NCBI RefSeq assembly: GCF_003815875.1
Contig: NZ_CP033924.1
Location: forward strand, 4,030,001 to 4,094,000
DNA length: 64,000 nt
Reading direction: 5' to 3'
Source: Chryseobacterium lactis
GTDB lineage: Bacteria > Bacteroidota > Bacteroidia > Flavobacteriales > Weeksellaceae
Position 1 is the stretch's first letter. Every line of letters starts with the position of its first letter. The notes beneath the pieces were generated by a model. That model did not search any database. It was not told the DNA's origin and worked only from the letters and a program-made list of their open reading frames with translations. The translations under genes were made by a program, and so were the position numbers. Below are positions 52,644-61,590 of this stretch, one piece after another.

Positions 52644-53573
52644 ATGAAAAAAGCCACCATCATATTAAGTACTTTCATCTTATTAATTGCATGTAAACAA
52701 AAGGACAACTTTGATGCTTCGGGGAACTTTGAAGCCGATGAAGTCATTGTTTCTGCACAGCAAACCGGTGAATTAATTTCTTATTCTGTTCAGGAAGGAG
52801 CCTTGCTCAAAGCAAATGCTACGGTTGGGCAAATTGATGTCAAAATTGCAGAGCTCCAAAAAGAACAGGCAGAAGCCACCATCAGCGCATTGCAGCAAAA
52901 GACAAGCAATACCAGCGAACAGGATCTTTTGGTAAAAAAACAACTGGCGGTACAGGAAGCACAACTGGATCAACAGCTCCATGAACGTATCCGGACGGCC
53001 AATCTGGTAAAAGCAGATGCTGCAACCCGTAAACAACTCGATGATATAGATGCAGCAATTGTACAGCTGAAAAAACAAATCGCTGTTACACAACAGCAGC
53101 TCTTTGTGAATAATTCGAACAACAGCACGCAAAACCGAAGCATCTTAAGTGAGAAAGCACCTTTGGAAAAAACAGCAGCCCAGTTTCAGGAGCAGATCAA
53201 TAAAGGCCGGATTATCAACCCTATTGATGGAACTGTACTTGTCAATTACGCTTTAAAGGGGGAAATGCAGGTCGTTGGAAAACCCTTATATAAAATAGCA
53301 AATATCAGCACTTTGGATCTTAGGGCTTATATTACCGGAACACAACTCCCTCAAATAAAATTAAACCAGCATGTAAAGGTAAGAATCGATCAAGGTGAAA
53401 AAGGATATAAGGAATATCCGGGAACCATAACCTGGATTTCAAACAAATCTGAATTCTCTCCCAAAACTATTCAAACCAAAGATGAAAGAGCCAATCTGGT
53501 CTATGCCATCAAAATAAAAGTAAAGAATGATGGTTATCTGAAAATAGGGATGTACGGGGAAACCATCTTTTAA
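52644..53573 (+). CDS. HlyD-family membrane-fusion lipoprotein
   Basis: A 309-residue periplasmic adaptor. The lipobox LLIAC puts the lipid on Cys17, so it is held to the inner membrane by lipid, not a helix. It has a biotinyl-lipoyl-like strand (SAQQTGELISYSVQEG), a long Gln/Lys/Ala-rich hairpin coiled coil (about 60-185), the second half of the lipoyl fold (GRIINPIDGTVLVNYALKGE) and a beta-barrel domain. It joins the ABC part to TolC. Confidence 0.88.
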   Translation: MKKATIILSTFILLIACKQKDNFDASGNFEADEVIVSAQQTGELISYSVQEGALLKANATVGQIDVKIAELQKEQAEATISALQQKTSNTSEQDLLVKKQLAVQEAQLDQQLHERIRTANLVKADAATRKQLDDIDAAIVQLKKQIAVTQQQLFVNNSNNSTQNRSILSEKAPLEKTAAQFQEQINKGRIINPIDGTVLVNYALKGEMQVVGKPLYKIANISTLDLRAYITGTQLPQIKLNQHVKVRIDQGEKGYKEYPGTITWISNKSEFSPKTIQTKDERANLVYAIKIKVKNDGYLKIGMYGETIF

Positions 53574-53592
53574 TACTATAAAAAAATAAAAA

Positions 53593-54534
53593 ATGTTTTC
53601 TGTTGTTGCAAAAAATATAATCAAAACCTACAATGGTGTGAAAGCTGTTGATGATGTTTCTTTTGAAGTAAAGAAAGGAGAACTCTTTGGACTTATCGGA
53701 CCGGATGGTGCCGGAAAAACTTCTCTATTCCGGGTTCTAACTACACTTTTATTAGCTGATAGCGGAACAGCAAGTGTGGAAGGACACGATGTTGTAAAAG
53801 ACTATCAGATCATAAGAAATAAAGTAGGATATATGCCTGGGAAATTCTCGTTATATCAGGATCTTACCGTAGCTGAAAATTTGAATTTCTTTGCAGCCAT
53901 TTTTGAAACTTCCATCGAAGAGAATTATGATCTGATAAAAGATATTTATGAACAGATTAAACCGTTCAGCAACCGGAGGGCAGGTAAGCTCTCCGGCGGA
54001 ATGAAACAGAAACTGGCTTTATGCTGCGCCCTGATTCACAAACCTGAGGTATTATTTCTCGACGAACCTACCACTGGAGTCGATGTCGTTTCCCGAAAGG
54101 AATTCTGGGATATGCTTGGGAAACTCAAAGATCAAAACATCTCCATTGTGGTATCAACACCTTATATGGATGAGGCTAAACTCTGTGACCGCATTGCCTT
54201 GATTCAGAATGGGAAAATAATGTCTGTAGATGAACCTGAAACTATTGTAAAAAGTTTTCCTAAAACTCTTTTTGGAGCTAAAAGTAAAAACATTTACAAA
54301 TTGTTGGAAAATCTGCGTACAGATCCGGCTATTGAAAGCTGTTATGCATTCGGAGAATATCTTCACCTTACTCTGTCAGACAGGCAAGGAAATGAACAAA
54401 CAGTCAGAGATATTGCGTCTCAATATCAACCTGAAGAATTGGAAATAAAGAAAATTACACCAACCATTGAAGATAGCTTCATTCGGCTGATGCATGAACA
54501 AAAAGGTATAACAGAAAATACTCATGGAGAATAA
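53593..54534 (+). CDS. ABC transporter ATP-binding protein 1
   Basis: A 313-residue ATPase. Walker A is GPDGAGKTS (Asp where most have Asn), signature LSGGMKQK, Walker B VLFLDEPTTGVD, and the last part (about 220-313) is an accessory domain. It would power export through the two permeases downstream. It overlaps the next ATPase gene by 11 bases. Two ATPases in a row match the fused two-domain YbhF of E. coli split into two genes. Confidence 0.9.
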   Translation: MFSVVAKNIIKTYNGVKAVDDVSFEVKKGELFGLIGPDGAGKTSLFRVLTTLLLADSGTASVEGHDVVKDYQIIRNKVGYMPGKFSLYQDLTVAENLNFFAAIFETSIEENYDLIKDIYEQIKPFSNRRAGKLSGGMKQKLALCCALIHKPEVLFLDEPTTGVDVVSRKEFWDMLGKLKDQNISIVVSTPYMDEAKLCDRIALIQNGKIMSVDEPETIVKSFPKTLFGAKSKNIYKLLENLRTDPAIESCYAFGEYLHLTLSDRQGNEQTVRDIASQYQPEELEIKKITPTIEDSFIRLMHEQKGITENTHGE

Positions 54535-55267
54535 AGCCATTATTTGTAAAGACCTTACCAAGCAGTTTGGTGACTTTAAAGCTGTTGATGCCATTTCTTT
54601 TGAGGTCGATCAGGGAGAAATTTTTGGTTTTCTGGGGGCCAACGGAGCCGGTAAAACAACCGCAATGCGAATTCTTTGCGGATTATCTTATCCAACCTCA
54701 GGAACAGCCTCTGTAGCCGGTTTCAATGTGTATAAGCAGCAGGAACAAATCAAAAAAAATATTGGCTATATGAGCCAGAAATTCTCATTATACGACAACC
54801 TTACTATCCTCGAAAATATTGAATTTTATGGCGGCGTATATGGTGTTTCCCGCTCTGACATAAAAATAAGAAGTGCTGAGCTGGTTTCCACATTAGGTCT
54901 TGAAAATGAAGCGAAAAAACTTGTTGGTGCTTTACCACTCGGATGGAAACAAAAGCTGGCTTTCTCTGTTGCTATTTTTCACAGGCCCAAAATTGTATTT
55001 CTTGATGAACCCACAGGAGGGGTGGATCCTATTACAAGACGCCAGTTCTGGGATATGATTTACAAAGCAGCAGCAGACGGAATTACCGTTTTTGTTACCA
55101 CTCATTATATGGATGAAGCAGAATACTGCAGCCGGATTTCAGTGATGGTTGACGGCAGGGTAGAAGCCATAGATACACCTTCAAACCTGAAAAAGCAATT
55201 CAATGTATATTCTATGGATGAAGTATTTTACGAGCTGGCAAGGGGAGCAAAAAGATCAGGAGATTAA
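54524..55267 (+). CDS. ABC transporter ATP-binding protein 2
   Basis: A 247-residue ATPase. Walker A is GANGAGKTTAM and Walker B IVFLDEPTGGVDP, but the signature is LPLGWKQK instead of LSGGQxQ, so this half may hydrolyse ATP weakly. With the upstream ATPase it would make an asymmetric pair, as in heterodimeric exporters. It begins within the end of the first ATPase gene. Confidence 0.9.
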   Translation: MENKAIICKDLTKQFGDFKAVDAISFEVDQGEIFGFLGANGAGKTTAMRILCGLSYPTSGTASVAGFNVYKQQEQIKKNIGYMSQKFSLYDNLTILENIEFYGGVYGVSRSDIKIRSAELVSTLGLENEAKKLVGALPLGWKQKLAFSVAIFHRPKIVFLDEPTGGVDPITRRQFWDMIYKAAADGITVFVTTHYMDEAEYCSRISVMVDGRVEAIDTPSNLKKQFNVYSMDEVFYELARGAKRSGD

Positions 55268-55313
55268 TATAAATCATATACAAAGCGGCAACAGTTAGCA
55301 CAAAACGAATAAA

Positions 55314-56420
55314 ATGAAACAATTATTAGTATTCATCAGAAAAGAATTCTATCATGTATTCAGGGATCGCAGAACATTGTTGATCCTCTTTGGTCTTCCC
55401 GTTGTACAGATCATTCTTTTTGGCTACGCATTGAGTAGTGAGGTTAAAAATATTGGTATTGCCGTACTGGATAATGCTCATGATGTACAATCAGAACAGA
55501 TTATTTCTAAAATTAAATCCAGCCCCTATTTTGAAATGCAGAAACCAGTATTAAACTATCCTGATATCGAGAAAAAATTCAGAGAAGGAAGTATAAAATG
55601 TGCTGTCGTATTTCCCGTTAACTTCGGTTCAGATCTTTACAATAGCAAAGGAGCCAGCATTCAAATCATAGCAGATGCTTCAGACCCGAACACAGCAACC
55701 ATTCTTACCAATTACCTGAATGCTATGATTTCGGATTATCAGCAGCAGCTTAATCCTGCATTAAAACCTTCGTATCAGATCATCCCTGAAGTCCGGCAGC
55801 TTTTTAATGAAGAGCAGAACGGCTCCCTGAACTTTATTCCGGGGGTTATTGCCTTAATATTCATGATTGTCAGTACTGCTTTAACATCCGTTGCCGTTGT
55901 TCGGGAAAAGGAAATGGGAACCATGGAAATACTGTTGGTTTCACCTTTTAAACCCGTTATGGTTTTAATTGCAAAAGCAATTCCTTATCTGGTTCTTTCT
56001 TTGGTTAATTTTATTATTATTCTGTTGCTTTCAGTTTATCTTCTCAACGTAGAAATACGTGGCAGCCTTATTTTATTGTTTGCAGAAAGCATTTTGTTTA
56101 TCATTACCTGCCTTTCCTTAGGATTGCTGATTTCCAATCTTACCAATTCACAACAAACGGCTATGCTGATTTCCATGATGGGGATGATGCTGCCTACTTT
56201 GCTGTTAACAGGTTTTATGTTTCCTATCGAAAATATGCCCTGGATTTTTCAGGTAATTTCAAGAATTCTTCCGTCAAGGTATTATTACGACATTGTAAAA
56301 TCGGTCATGTTGAAAGGCCTTGGTTTCAGCTATGTGTGGAAAGAAACCCTTGTCTTATTAGCTATGTCTGCGGGCTTACTGACTCTTGCTTTAAAGAAAT
56401 TTAAAATCCGCTTGTCATGA
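55314..56420 (+). CDS. ABC-2 type permease 1
   Basis: A 368-residue permease: an N-terminal helix (about 20-40), a large periplasmic loop (about 45-170), then five helices (about 175-365), with the ABC-2 EKEMGTMEILLVSP motif before the second helix. It has a counterpart that starts in the overlap ATGA at 56417. The pair is like YbhS/YbhR. Substrate likely a small drug-like compound. Confidence 0.9.
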   Translation: MKQLLVFIRKEFYHVFRDRRTLLILFGLPVVQIILFGYALSSEVKNIGIAVLDNAHDVQSEQIISKIKSSPYFEMQKPVLNYPDIEKKFREGSIKCAVVFPVNFGSDLYNSKGASIQIIADASDPNTATILTNYLNAMISDYQQQLNPALKPSYQIIPEVRQLFNEEQNGSLNFIPGVIALIFMIVSTALTSVAVVREKEMGTMEILLVSPFKPVMVLIAKAIPYLVLSLVNFIIILLLSVYLLNVEIRGSLILLFAESILFIITCLSLGLLISNLTNSQQTAMLISMMGMMLPTLLLTGFMFPIENMPWIFQVISRILPSRYYYDIVKSVMLKGLGFSYVWKETLVLLAMSAGLLTLALKKFKIRLS

Positions 56421-57541
56421 AAACAATGAGATTTATATTAAAGAAAGAGTTTCGTCAGATTTTCAGGGATAAAATTATTCTGGCGATGATGTTTGTGATG
56501 CCTACGGTTCAGCTGATCATTATGCCACTGGCCGCAAATTTTGAAGTGAAAAATATCAATATTGTCTATATTGACCATGACCACAGTAGCTACTCTCAAA
56601 AGCTTATTTATAAAATTATCTCTTCAGGGTATTTTAAACTCGCAGGAGGTCCAAATTCATATAAAGAAGGGTTAAAAATGATTGAAGAAGGCACGGCTGA
56701 TGTTGTATTAGAAATTTCACCGGGTTTTGAGCGTAATCTCGTACGTGAAGGAAGCCAGAAAATCAATCTCTCTGTAGATGCAATCAACGGGACAAAATCT
56801 TCGGTTGGAGGCAGTTATCTTCTTTCAGTTCTTGCTGATTTTAATACAAACCTGGATGTTAACATTAAATCTCCCAACGGTACTGTAACTGTTCGTCCGG
56901 CAAAAATCAATATTGAAAATTCCAATTGGTACAACCCGAGAGCAGAGTACAAATACTATATGGTACCCGGAATTCTCGTATTGCTGCTTACTCTGATCGG
57001 AGGCTTCATCACCGCTCTCAATATCGTAAAGGAAAAAGAAATCGGAACCATTGAACAGATCAATGTAACACCTATCAAAAAATGGCAGTTTATTCTCGGA
57101 AAACTTATTCCTTTCTGGATTGTAGGAATGACTGTTTTCACCATTGGATTAATTGTCATGTATGTAATTTATGGCATTTTTCCGGAAGGAAGCTTGCTTA
57201 CGCTATACACATTTGCTGCCGTTTACCTGATCGCTTTACTGGGATTGGGTCTATTGATTTCTACCTTTGCTGATACACAATTACAAGCCATGTTCATTGC
57301 ATTTTTCTTTATGATGATTTTCATGCTTATGAGTGGCTTTTTCACCAATACCGAAAGTATGCCCGACTGGGCAATAATAATGTCAAACTTCACTCCGGTA
57401 ACACATTTTATTAAAGTCGTAAGATTAATTGTATTGAAAGGAAGCCGTTTTTCCGAAGTAAAAAATGAATTCTTTTATCTGATCGGATTCGCAGTTGTGT
57501 TGAATGGTCTCGCGATTTTCAACTATAGAAAAACAAGTTAA
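56417..57541 (+). CDS. ABC-2 type permease 2
   Basis: A 374-residue permease with the same plan as its neighbour: first helix near 20-40, large periplasmic loop, and a helix cluster from about 190 with EKEIGTIEQINVTP. The start overlaps the stop of permease 1 by four bases. It completes the export operon. Confidence 0.9.
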   Translation: MKTMRFILKKEFRQIFRDKIILAMMFVMPTVQLIIMPLAANFEVKNINIVYIDHDHSSYSQKLIYKIISSGYFKLAGGPNSYKEGLKMIEEGTADVVLEISPGFERNLVREGSQKINLSVDAINGTKSSVGGSYLLSVLADFNTNLDVNIKSPNGTVTVRPAKINIENSNWYNPRAEYKYYMVPGILVLLLTLIGGFITALNIVKEKEIGTIEQINVTPIKKWQFILGKLIPFWIVGMTVFTIGLIVMYVIYGIFPEGSLLTLYTFAAVYLIALLGLGLLISTFADTQLQAMFIAFFFMMIFMLMSGFFTNTESMPDWAIIMSNFTPVTHFIKVVRLIVLKGSRFSEVKNEFFYLIGFAVVLNGLAIFNYRKTS

Positions 57542-57620
57542 CTAAGAACGTCTTAAATAGCTGTTCAATAAACATTTAATTTAAAATTGGTATATTTACA
57601 TACACCAAAAAAATATTAAT

Positions 57621-58106
57621 ATGTCATTCATAACACCAGAAGGAGCCAGAAAAGCTCAGTTAGATTCTTCAGATAGAGTACCGGTTGCTAATGCCCTTCT
57701 TTCAGGCTTAGAAAATATTGTAAAGTATAACACCGGAGTTTGTCATGATGTAGTAGCTTACACGCTCTACATGCGAGGCGCCAGTATAAGTCCCAATGAA
57801 CTTGCAGAATCTACCGGCCAGGCTTGGCTGAGAAAATTCAATTATTTAGGAGGAGAAAAATGGGACGGATATTCCGTGATTCCAAAAGGAAAGGCCGTAG
57901 GATTCTACAGATTAATAGATAAAACTTTTTTTCATTCAGCAATTACAACAGGAAATATGGATTATATCCGATCTGTAAATGGCTTTAAGCTGGGATCAGG
58001 ATGGAATGAAGCTGTAGATCTAAGCTGGGTTTTAGGCAAAATGAACGAAGACGGAACCTTTAATTATGACGGAACAAAAATAGAAGTATATATATCTTCT
58101 TTATAA
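57621..58106 (+). CDS. Hypothetical protein with possible Cys/His active site
   Basis: A 161-residue protein without signal peptide or membrane segment. Cys41-His42 (TGVCHDVVAYTLY) begins a helix, as in papain-like or NlpC/P60-type cysteine enzymes, and His105 (FFHSAITT) with Asn112 could complete a catalytic group. Early residues ITPEGARKAQLDSSDRV are unlike a secreted hydrolase. No family is recognised, so this is a hint only. It is followed by a bidirectional terminator. Confidence 0.55.
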   Translation: MSFITPEGARKAQLDSSDRVPVANALLSGLENIVKYNTGVCHDVVAYTLYMRGASISPNELAESTGQAWLRKFNYLGGEKWDGYSVIPKGKAVGFYRLIDKTFFHSAITTGNMDYIRSVNGFKLGSGWNEAVDLSWVLGKMNEDGTFNYDGTKIEVYISSL

Positions 58107-58116
58107 CAATTCTTGC

Positions 58117-58160
58117 AAGACAGAAAAAGTGGTTTAACCGACTTTTTCTGTCTTTTTTTA
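58117..58160. terminator. Bidirectional terminator between convergent genes
   Basis: AAGACAGAAAAAGT (58117-58130) pairs exactly with ACTTTTTCTGTCTT (58141-58154), with T/A runs on both sides. It serves the 57621 gene and the minus-strand gene ending at 58158. Confidence 0.85.
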
Positions 58161-58409
58161 TCTTTTTTTCCTTTTAAAAAAGAAGAATTCAGACAGCGAT
58201 TCTTTTATTTTTTCCATATAATCTTTTCCCGATAAAGTAATGGTGATGAGGAATAAAGCTTCACCAATAATCAATATCACTAAAACCGTGGCCGCCTTAT
58301 CCGGAAAATCCATAAAAGAAAGAATCGGAACTCCTACTAAACATAATGTTCCGATTCCCAGAAAAGTGTATTCCAGCTTACTTTTTAAATTATACTTTTC
58401 CTTCGACAT
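58158..58409 (-). CDS. Small membrane protein, 83 residues
   Basis: Two hydrophobic helices (LEYTFLGIGTLCLVGVPIL and AATVLVILIIGEALFLITITL) followed by a basic tail ending FFFFKRKKR. Not recognised. I use the start MSKEKY at 58409; a longer frame from 58436 adds nine residues. Confidence 0.5.
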   Translation of the reverse strand: MSKEKYNLKSKLEYTFLGIGTLCLVGVPILSFMDFPDKAATVLVILIIGEALFLITITLSGKDYMEKIKESLSEFFFFKRKKR

Positions 58410-58867
58410 TTTGTTGGTTTTTTCATGACAAAGCAACTTATTTTAATTATACAATCTGTACGTTTTGTAAGCCAAGTGTATATTCATGGCGATGAAGTGT
58501 CATTTTTATAACTTGAAATCAGATTGAATATCTTTTTCAAAAAGAATAAATAAAAAGTACTTTTAATTCGAATCATCCAAAAGGTTGAAATCTATTTTAA
58601 AAATTCATAAATATTTAATATTATTTTGCTCAAAAAAATAAAAGGTACATTATCATCTTTTATTCATCGCATAATTTTGGTGTTAAAAAATTATAAACAT
58701 TTCCAAAATTGATTGCTTTTTACTTATAAAAACAAAAGATAAAAACAAAATATCCCTCATATTTTCAATGGTTTAAAGCTTTTTTACAATAAAAAACAAA
58801 TCCCGGTGCGGCTGTTTCAATAAAATGGCTATATTTACCACCAAGGAGTTCTTAACACCTTCTTTAT
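58410..58867. other. AT-rich gap before the riboswitch
   Basis: No gene, no clear terminator. A likely -7 for the riboswitch transcript is TATATTTA (58830-58837), one base from TAnnTTTG. Confidence 0.5.
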
Positions 58868-59040
58868 CAACCGAAACTGGTTACACTTAGCCGTGTATTA
58901 AAAGGGAATCGTGTGCAAATCACGAACTGTCGCGCAACTGTAAGTAACACCAAGGTTTTTATCCAATCATGTCCACTGTTTGCTCCGGTAAATGGGAAGG
59001 ACGATAAAAACTGTTACAAGTCAGGAGACCTGCCTATTTC
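58868..59040 (+). promoter_or_regulatory. Cobalamin (B12) riboswitch
   Basis: All core parts of a cobalamin riboswitch are readable in order: GGTTACACTTAGCCGTG, the AAAAGGGAA segment, GTGCAAATCACGAACTGTCGC, GCAACTGTAAG and the B12 box AAGTCAGGAGACCTGCC (59018-59034). It should bind adenosyl- or methylcobalamin and reduce expression of what follows. The next gene, prpB, starts about 420 bases later; no intrinsic terminator is seen at once after the aptamer, so the switch may act on translation or on a hairpin further down (a stem at about 59140-59181). Confidence 0.92.
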
Positions 59041-59463
59041 GAATTGACGATGCTTTCGCGGTCTGAAGCTTATAGTCAGGTATGATACGGTACAGATAAC
59101 ATTGTGAAACAATATTTCTAATCATGTTATTCGTTTTTAGATAAATATTGCAGTAAAGCTGCATTATTGTGTCTATTTATCGTATTTCCCTTTCTTCAAT
59201 TTTCTTTTCCCTTAAAGTTATCGTGAAGCTCAATAAGAATTTTTACAGGTTTAACCATTAAAAAATTGAGGATATGCAAACACGATATTACATTCATCCC
59301 GATCTGAATTATCAGGTAGAGATAGGAAAATCATTTAAAATAAGCTTTTTAGGTTTAAATTTTTGCCCTCATTCATATTTTAATTGGGTCGGTTTTTCCA
59401 GCCGGCTATCCCTATACAAATAATTTTCTGCTACATCTATTCAACTAAATTATACATATTAAA
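59041..59463. other. Leader between riboswitch and prpB
   Basis: The 423 bases hold a hairpin GATAAATA...TATTTATC (59140-59181) with inner TGCAG/CTGCA, a short hairpin ATTGT-GAA-ACAAT (59101-59113), and a 49-codon ORF at 59274-59423. No other gene. Confidence 0.5.
59274..59423 (+). CDS. Possible small protein in the riboswitch leader, 49 residues
   Basis: An ATG frame between the riboswitch and prpB. The product begins MQTRYYIHPDL and ends SSRLSLYK; it is aromatic-rich (Tyr, Phe) with no signal peptide. The ORF ends 40 bases before prpB. It may be a regulatory leader or a chance frame; no family is recognised. Confidence 0.3.
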   Translation: MQTRYYIHPDLNYQVEIGKSFKISFLGLNFCPHSYFNWVGFSSRLSLYK

Positions 59464-60372
59464 ATGACTAAAAATGAACGCTCAGGGTCTCCCGGATTAC
59501 GATTTCGGGAAGCCATGAAAAAAGAAAACCCTCTTCAGATTGTAGGAACTGTCAATGCCAATCATGCATTACTGGCACAACAGACAGGCTTTAATGCAAT
59601 CTACCTTTCAGGAGGAGGAGTTGCTGCCGGGTCGTTAGGAATTCCTGATCTGGGAATCACTACTCTTGAAGATGTTTTAATCGACATCCAACGGATTACC
59701 AACGTATGCGATCTGCCTTTAATGGTGGATGTAGACACAGGATTTGGGCCTTCAGCATTTAATGTAGCCAGAACAGTCAAATCTCTTATCAAAGCCGGTG
59801 CTGCTGCTTTACACATTGAGGATCAGGTGGGAGCCAAACGTTGCGGCCACCGTCCCGGAAAAGAAATTGTAAGCAAAGAAGAAATGTCGGATAGGTTAAA
59901 AGCTGCTGTAGACGCCAGAACGGACGATGATTTTGTAATTGGCGCCAGAACAGATGCCTTTGCAGGTGAAGGATTAGAAAAAACGATAGAAAGAGCAGTA
60001 GCTTATAAAAATGCCGGAGCCGACTTCATTTTTGCAGAAGCTGTTCCTGATTTAAGTTTTTACCGAAAATTTGTAGAGGCTACAGGAATTCCTGTATTAG
60101 CCAATATCACAGAATTTGGAATGATAAAGATGTACACTGTTGATGAGCTTAAAAATGCCGGAGTAGGATTAATCCTCTATCCGTTATCTGCTTTCCGTGC
60201 AGCCAACAAAGCGGCTCAAAATGTATTCGAACATATCCGGAAAGATGGTACACAAGCTCATGTACTCAGCACGATGCAAACCAGGGAAGAATTGTATACA
60301 AGCATCGGATACCATGATTATGAACAAAAATTAGATAACCTTTTTAAAAAGAATAATGATGTCAACAAGTAA
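59464..60372 (+). CDS. prpB: 2-methylisocitrate lyase
   Basis: A 302-residue isocitrate-lyase-superfamily enzyme that splits 2-methylisocitrate to pyruvate and succinate, last step of the methylcitrate cycle. The active-site loop [10 protein letters not shown] (catalytic Cys) and the metal-binding DVDTGFG segment are present, with [24 protein letters not shown] near the start. It overlaps prpC by 17 bases at the far end. First coding gene after the cobalamin riboswitch, if the small ORF is set aside. Confidence 0.93.
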   Translation: MTKNERSGSPGLRFREAMKKENPLQIVGTVNANHALLAQQTGFNAIYLSGGGVAAGSLGIPDLGITTLEDVLIDIQRITNVCDLPLMVDVDTGFGPSAFNVARTVKSLIKAGAAALHIEDQVGAKRCGHRPGKEIVSKEEMSDRLKAAVDARTDDDFVIGARTDAFAGEGLEKTIERAVAYKNAGADFIFAEAVPDLSFYRKFVEATGIPVLANITEFGMIKMYTVDELKNAGVGLILYPLSAFRAANKAAQNVFEHIRKDGTQAHVLSTMQTREELYTSIGYHDYEQKLDNLFKKNNDVNK

Positions 60373-61513
60373 TGAACCAACCTTCAAACCAAAAAAAAGC
60401 GTAGCCCTTTCAGGAGTAGCAGCCGGCAATACCGCTCTGTGCAGTGTCGGCAAAAGCGGAAATGATCTTCACTACAGAGGATATGACATCCTGGATCTTG
60501 CTGAGAAAACTCAATTTGAAGAAGTGGCCTATCTTTTAATATATGGTCATTTACCTACCGAAGCGCAATTGAAAAATTACAAGGCTAAGTTGAAATCTTT
60601 AAGAGGGTTGCCTCATTCCGTAAGAAATATTCTGAAAAGTATTCCTGCAGCAGCGCATCCTATGGATGTCATGCGTTCTATGGTATCGGCAATCGGTAGT
60701 ATTCAGCCGGAAAAAGACGACCATAATATGGCTGGAGCCAGGGATATTGCTGACAAATTATTAGCTTCTTTCAGTTCAGGTTTGTTGTATTGGTATCACT
60801 ATACTCACAACGGTAAAGAGATCGATGTAGAAACAGATGACGATACTATCGGCGGCCATTTCTTACACTTGTTACACGGGAAGAAACCTTCAGAATCCTG
60901 GACAAAAGCTATGCAGATCTCATTAAACTTGTATGCAGAGCATGAATTTAATGCCTCAACTTTTACCAGCCGCGTTATTGCAGGAACAGGTTCTGATATT
61001 TATTCTGCCATTACAGGAGCTATTGGTGCTTTAAGAGGTCCTAAACATGGTGGGGCTAATGAAGTGGCATTTGAAATTCAAAGCCGTTACAATTCTCCGG
61101 ACGAAGCAGAACAGGATATTCGCCAGCGAATTGCCGGTAAAGAAGTTATTATCGGATTTGGACATCCGGTTTACACAATATCCGACCCTAGAAATGTAGT
61201 GATTAAAAAAGTCGCAAAGGAACTTTCGGAAGAAGCTGGTGATATGTTGCTTTTTGATGTTGCAGAAAGATTGGAAACGATCATGTGGGAAGAGAAGAAA
61301 ATGTTCCCGAATCTGGACTGGTTTTCTGCTGTATCCTATCATTTAATGGGAGTGCCAACCCTTATGTTTACTCCATTATTTGTCATTTCAAGAGTAACAG
61401 GATGGAGCGCCCATATTATCGAACAGAGACAAGATGGAAAAATAATACGGCCAAGTGCCAATTATACAGGTCCTGAAAATAAAGAATTTGTACCGATCAA
61501 CAACAGAAAATAA
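60356..61513 (+). CDS. prpC: 2-methylcitrate synthase
   Basis: A 385-residue citrate-synthase-family enzyme (one residue shorter if ATG 60359 is used). It condenses propionyl-CoA with oxaloacetate. Motifs: [26 protein letters not shown], the catalytic His regions GPKHGGANE and GFGHPVYT, and the Asp in [10 protein letters not shown]. It starts within prpB. The [13 protein letters not shown] start matches methylcitrate synthases more than housekeeping citrate synthases, and the operon decides it. Confidence 0.93.
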   Translation: MMSTSNEPTFKPKKSVALSGVAAGNTALCSVGKSGNDLHYRGYDILDLAEKTQFEEVAYLLIYGHLPTEAQLKNYKAKLKSLRGLPHSVRNILKSIPAAAHPMDVMRSMVSAIGSIQPEKDDHNMAGARDIADKLLASFSSGLLYWYHYTHNGKEIDVETDDDTIGGHFLHLLHGKKPSESWTKAMQISLNLYAEHEFNASTFTSRVIAGTGSDIYSAITGAIGALRGPKHGGANEVAFEIQSRYNSPDEAEQDIRQRIAGKEVIIGFGHPVYTISDPRNVVIKKVAKELSEEAGDMLLFDVAERLETIMWEEKKMFPNLDWFSAVSYHLMGVPTLMFTPLFVISRVTGWSAHIIEQRQDGKIIRPSANYTGPENKEFVPINNRK

Positions 61514-61527
61514 TTGAAAATCAGAAT

Positions 61528-61565
61528 TTTAAAGTGGCTGGAATATCAACATTTCTCACTTTAAA
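61528..61565 (+). repeat. Hairpin between prpC and prpD
   Basis: TTTAAAGTG (61528-61536) and CACTTTAAA (61557-61565) are exact inverses with a 20-base loop. It lies in the 77-base space between the genes and has no T-run, so it is more likely an RNA stability site than a terminator. Confidence 0.5.
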
Positions 61566-61590
61566 CTTTCCACTAAATTAAAACTATACA

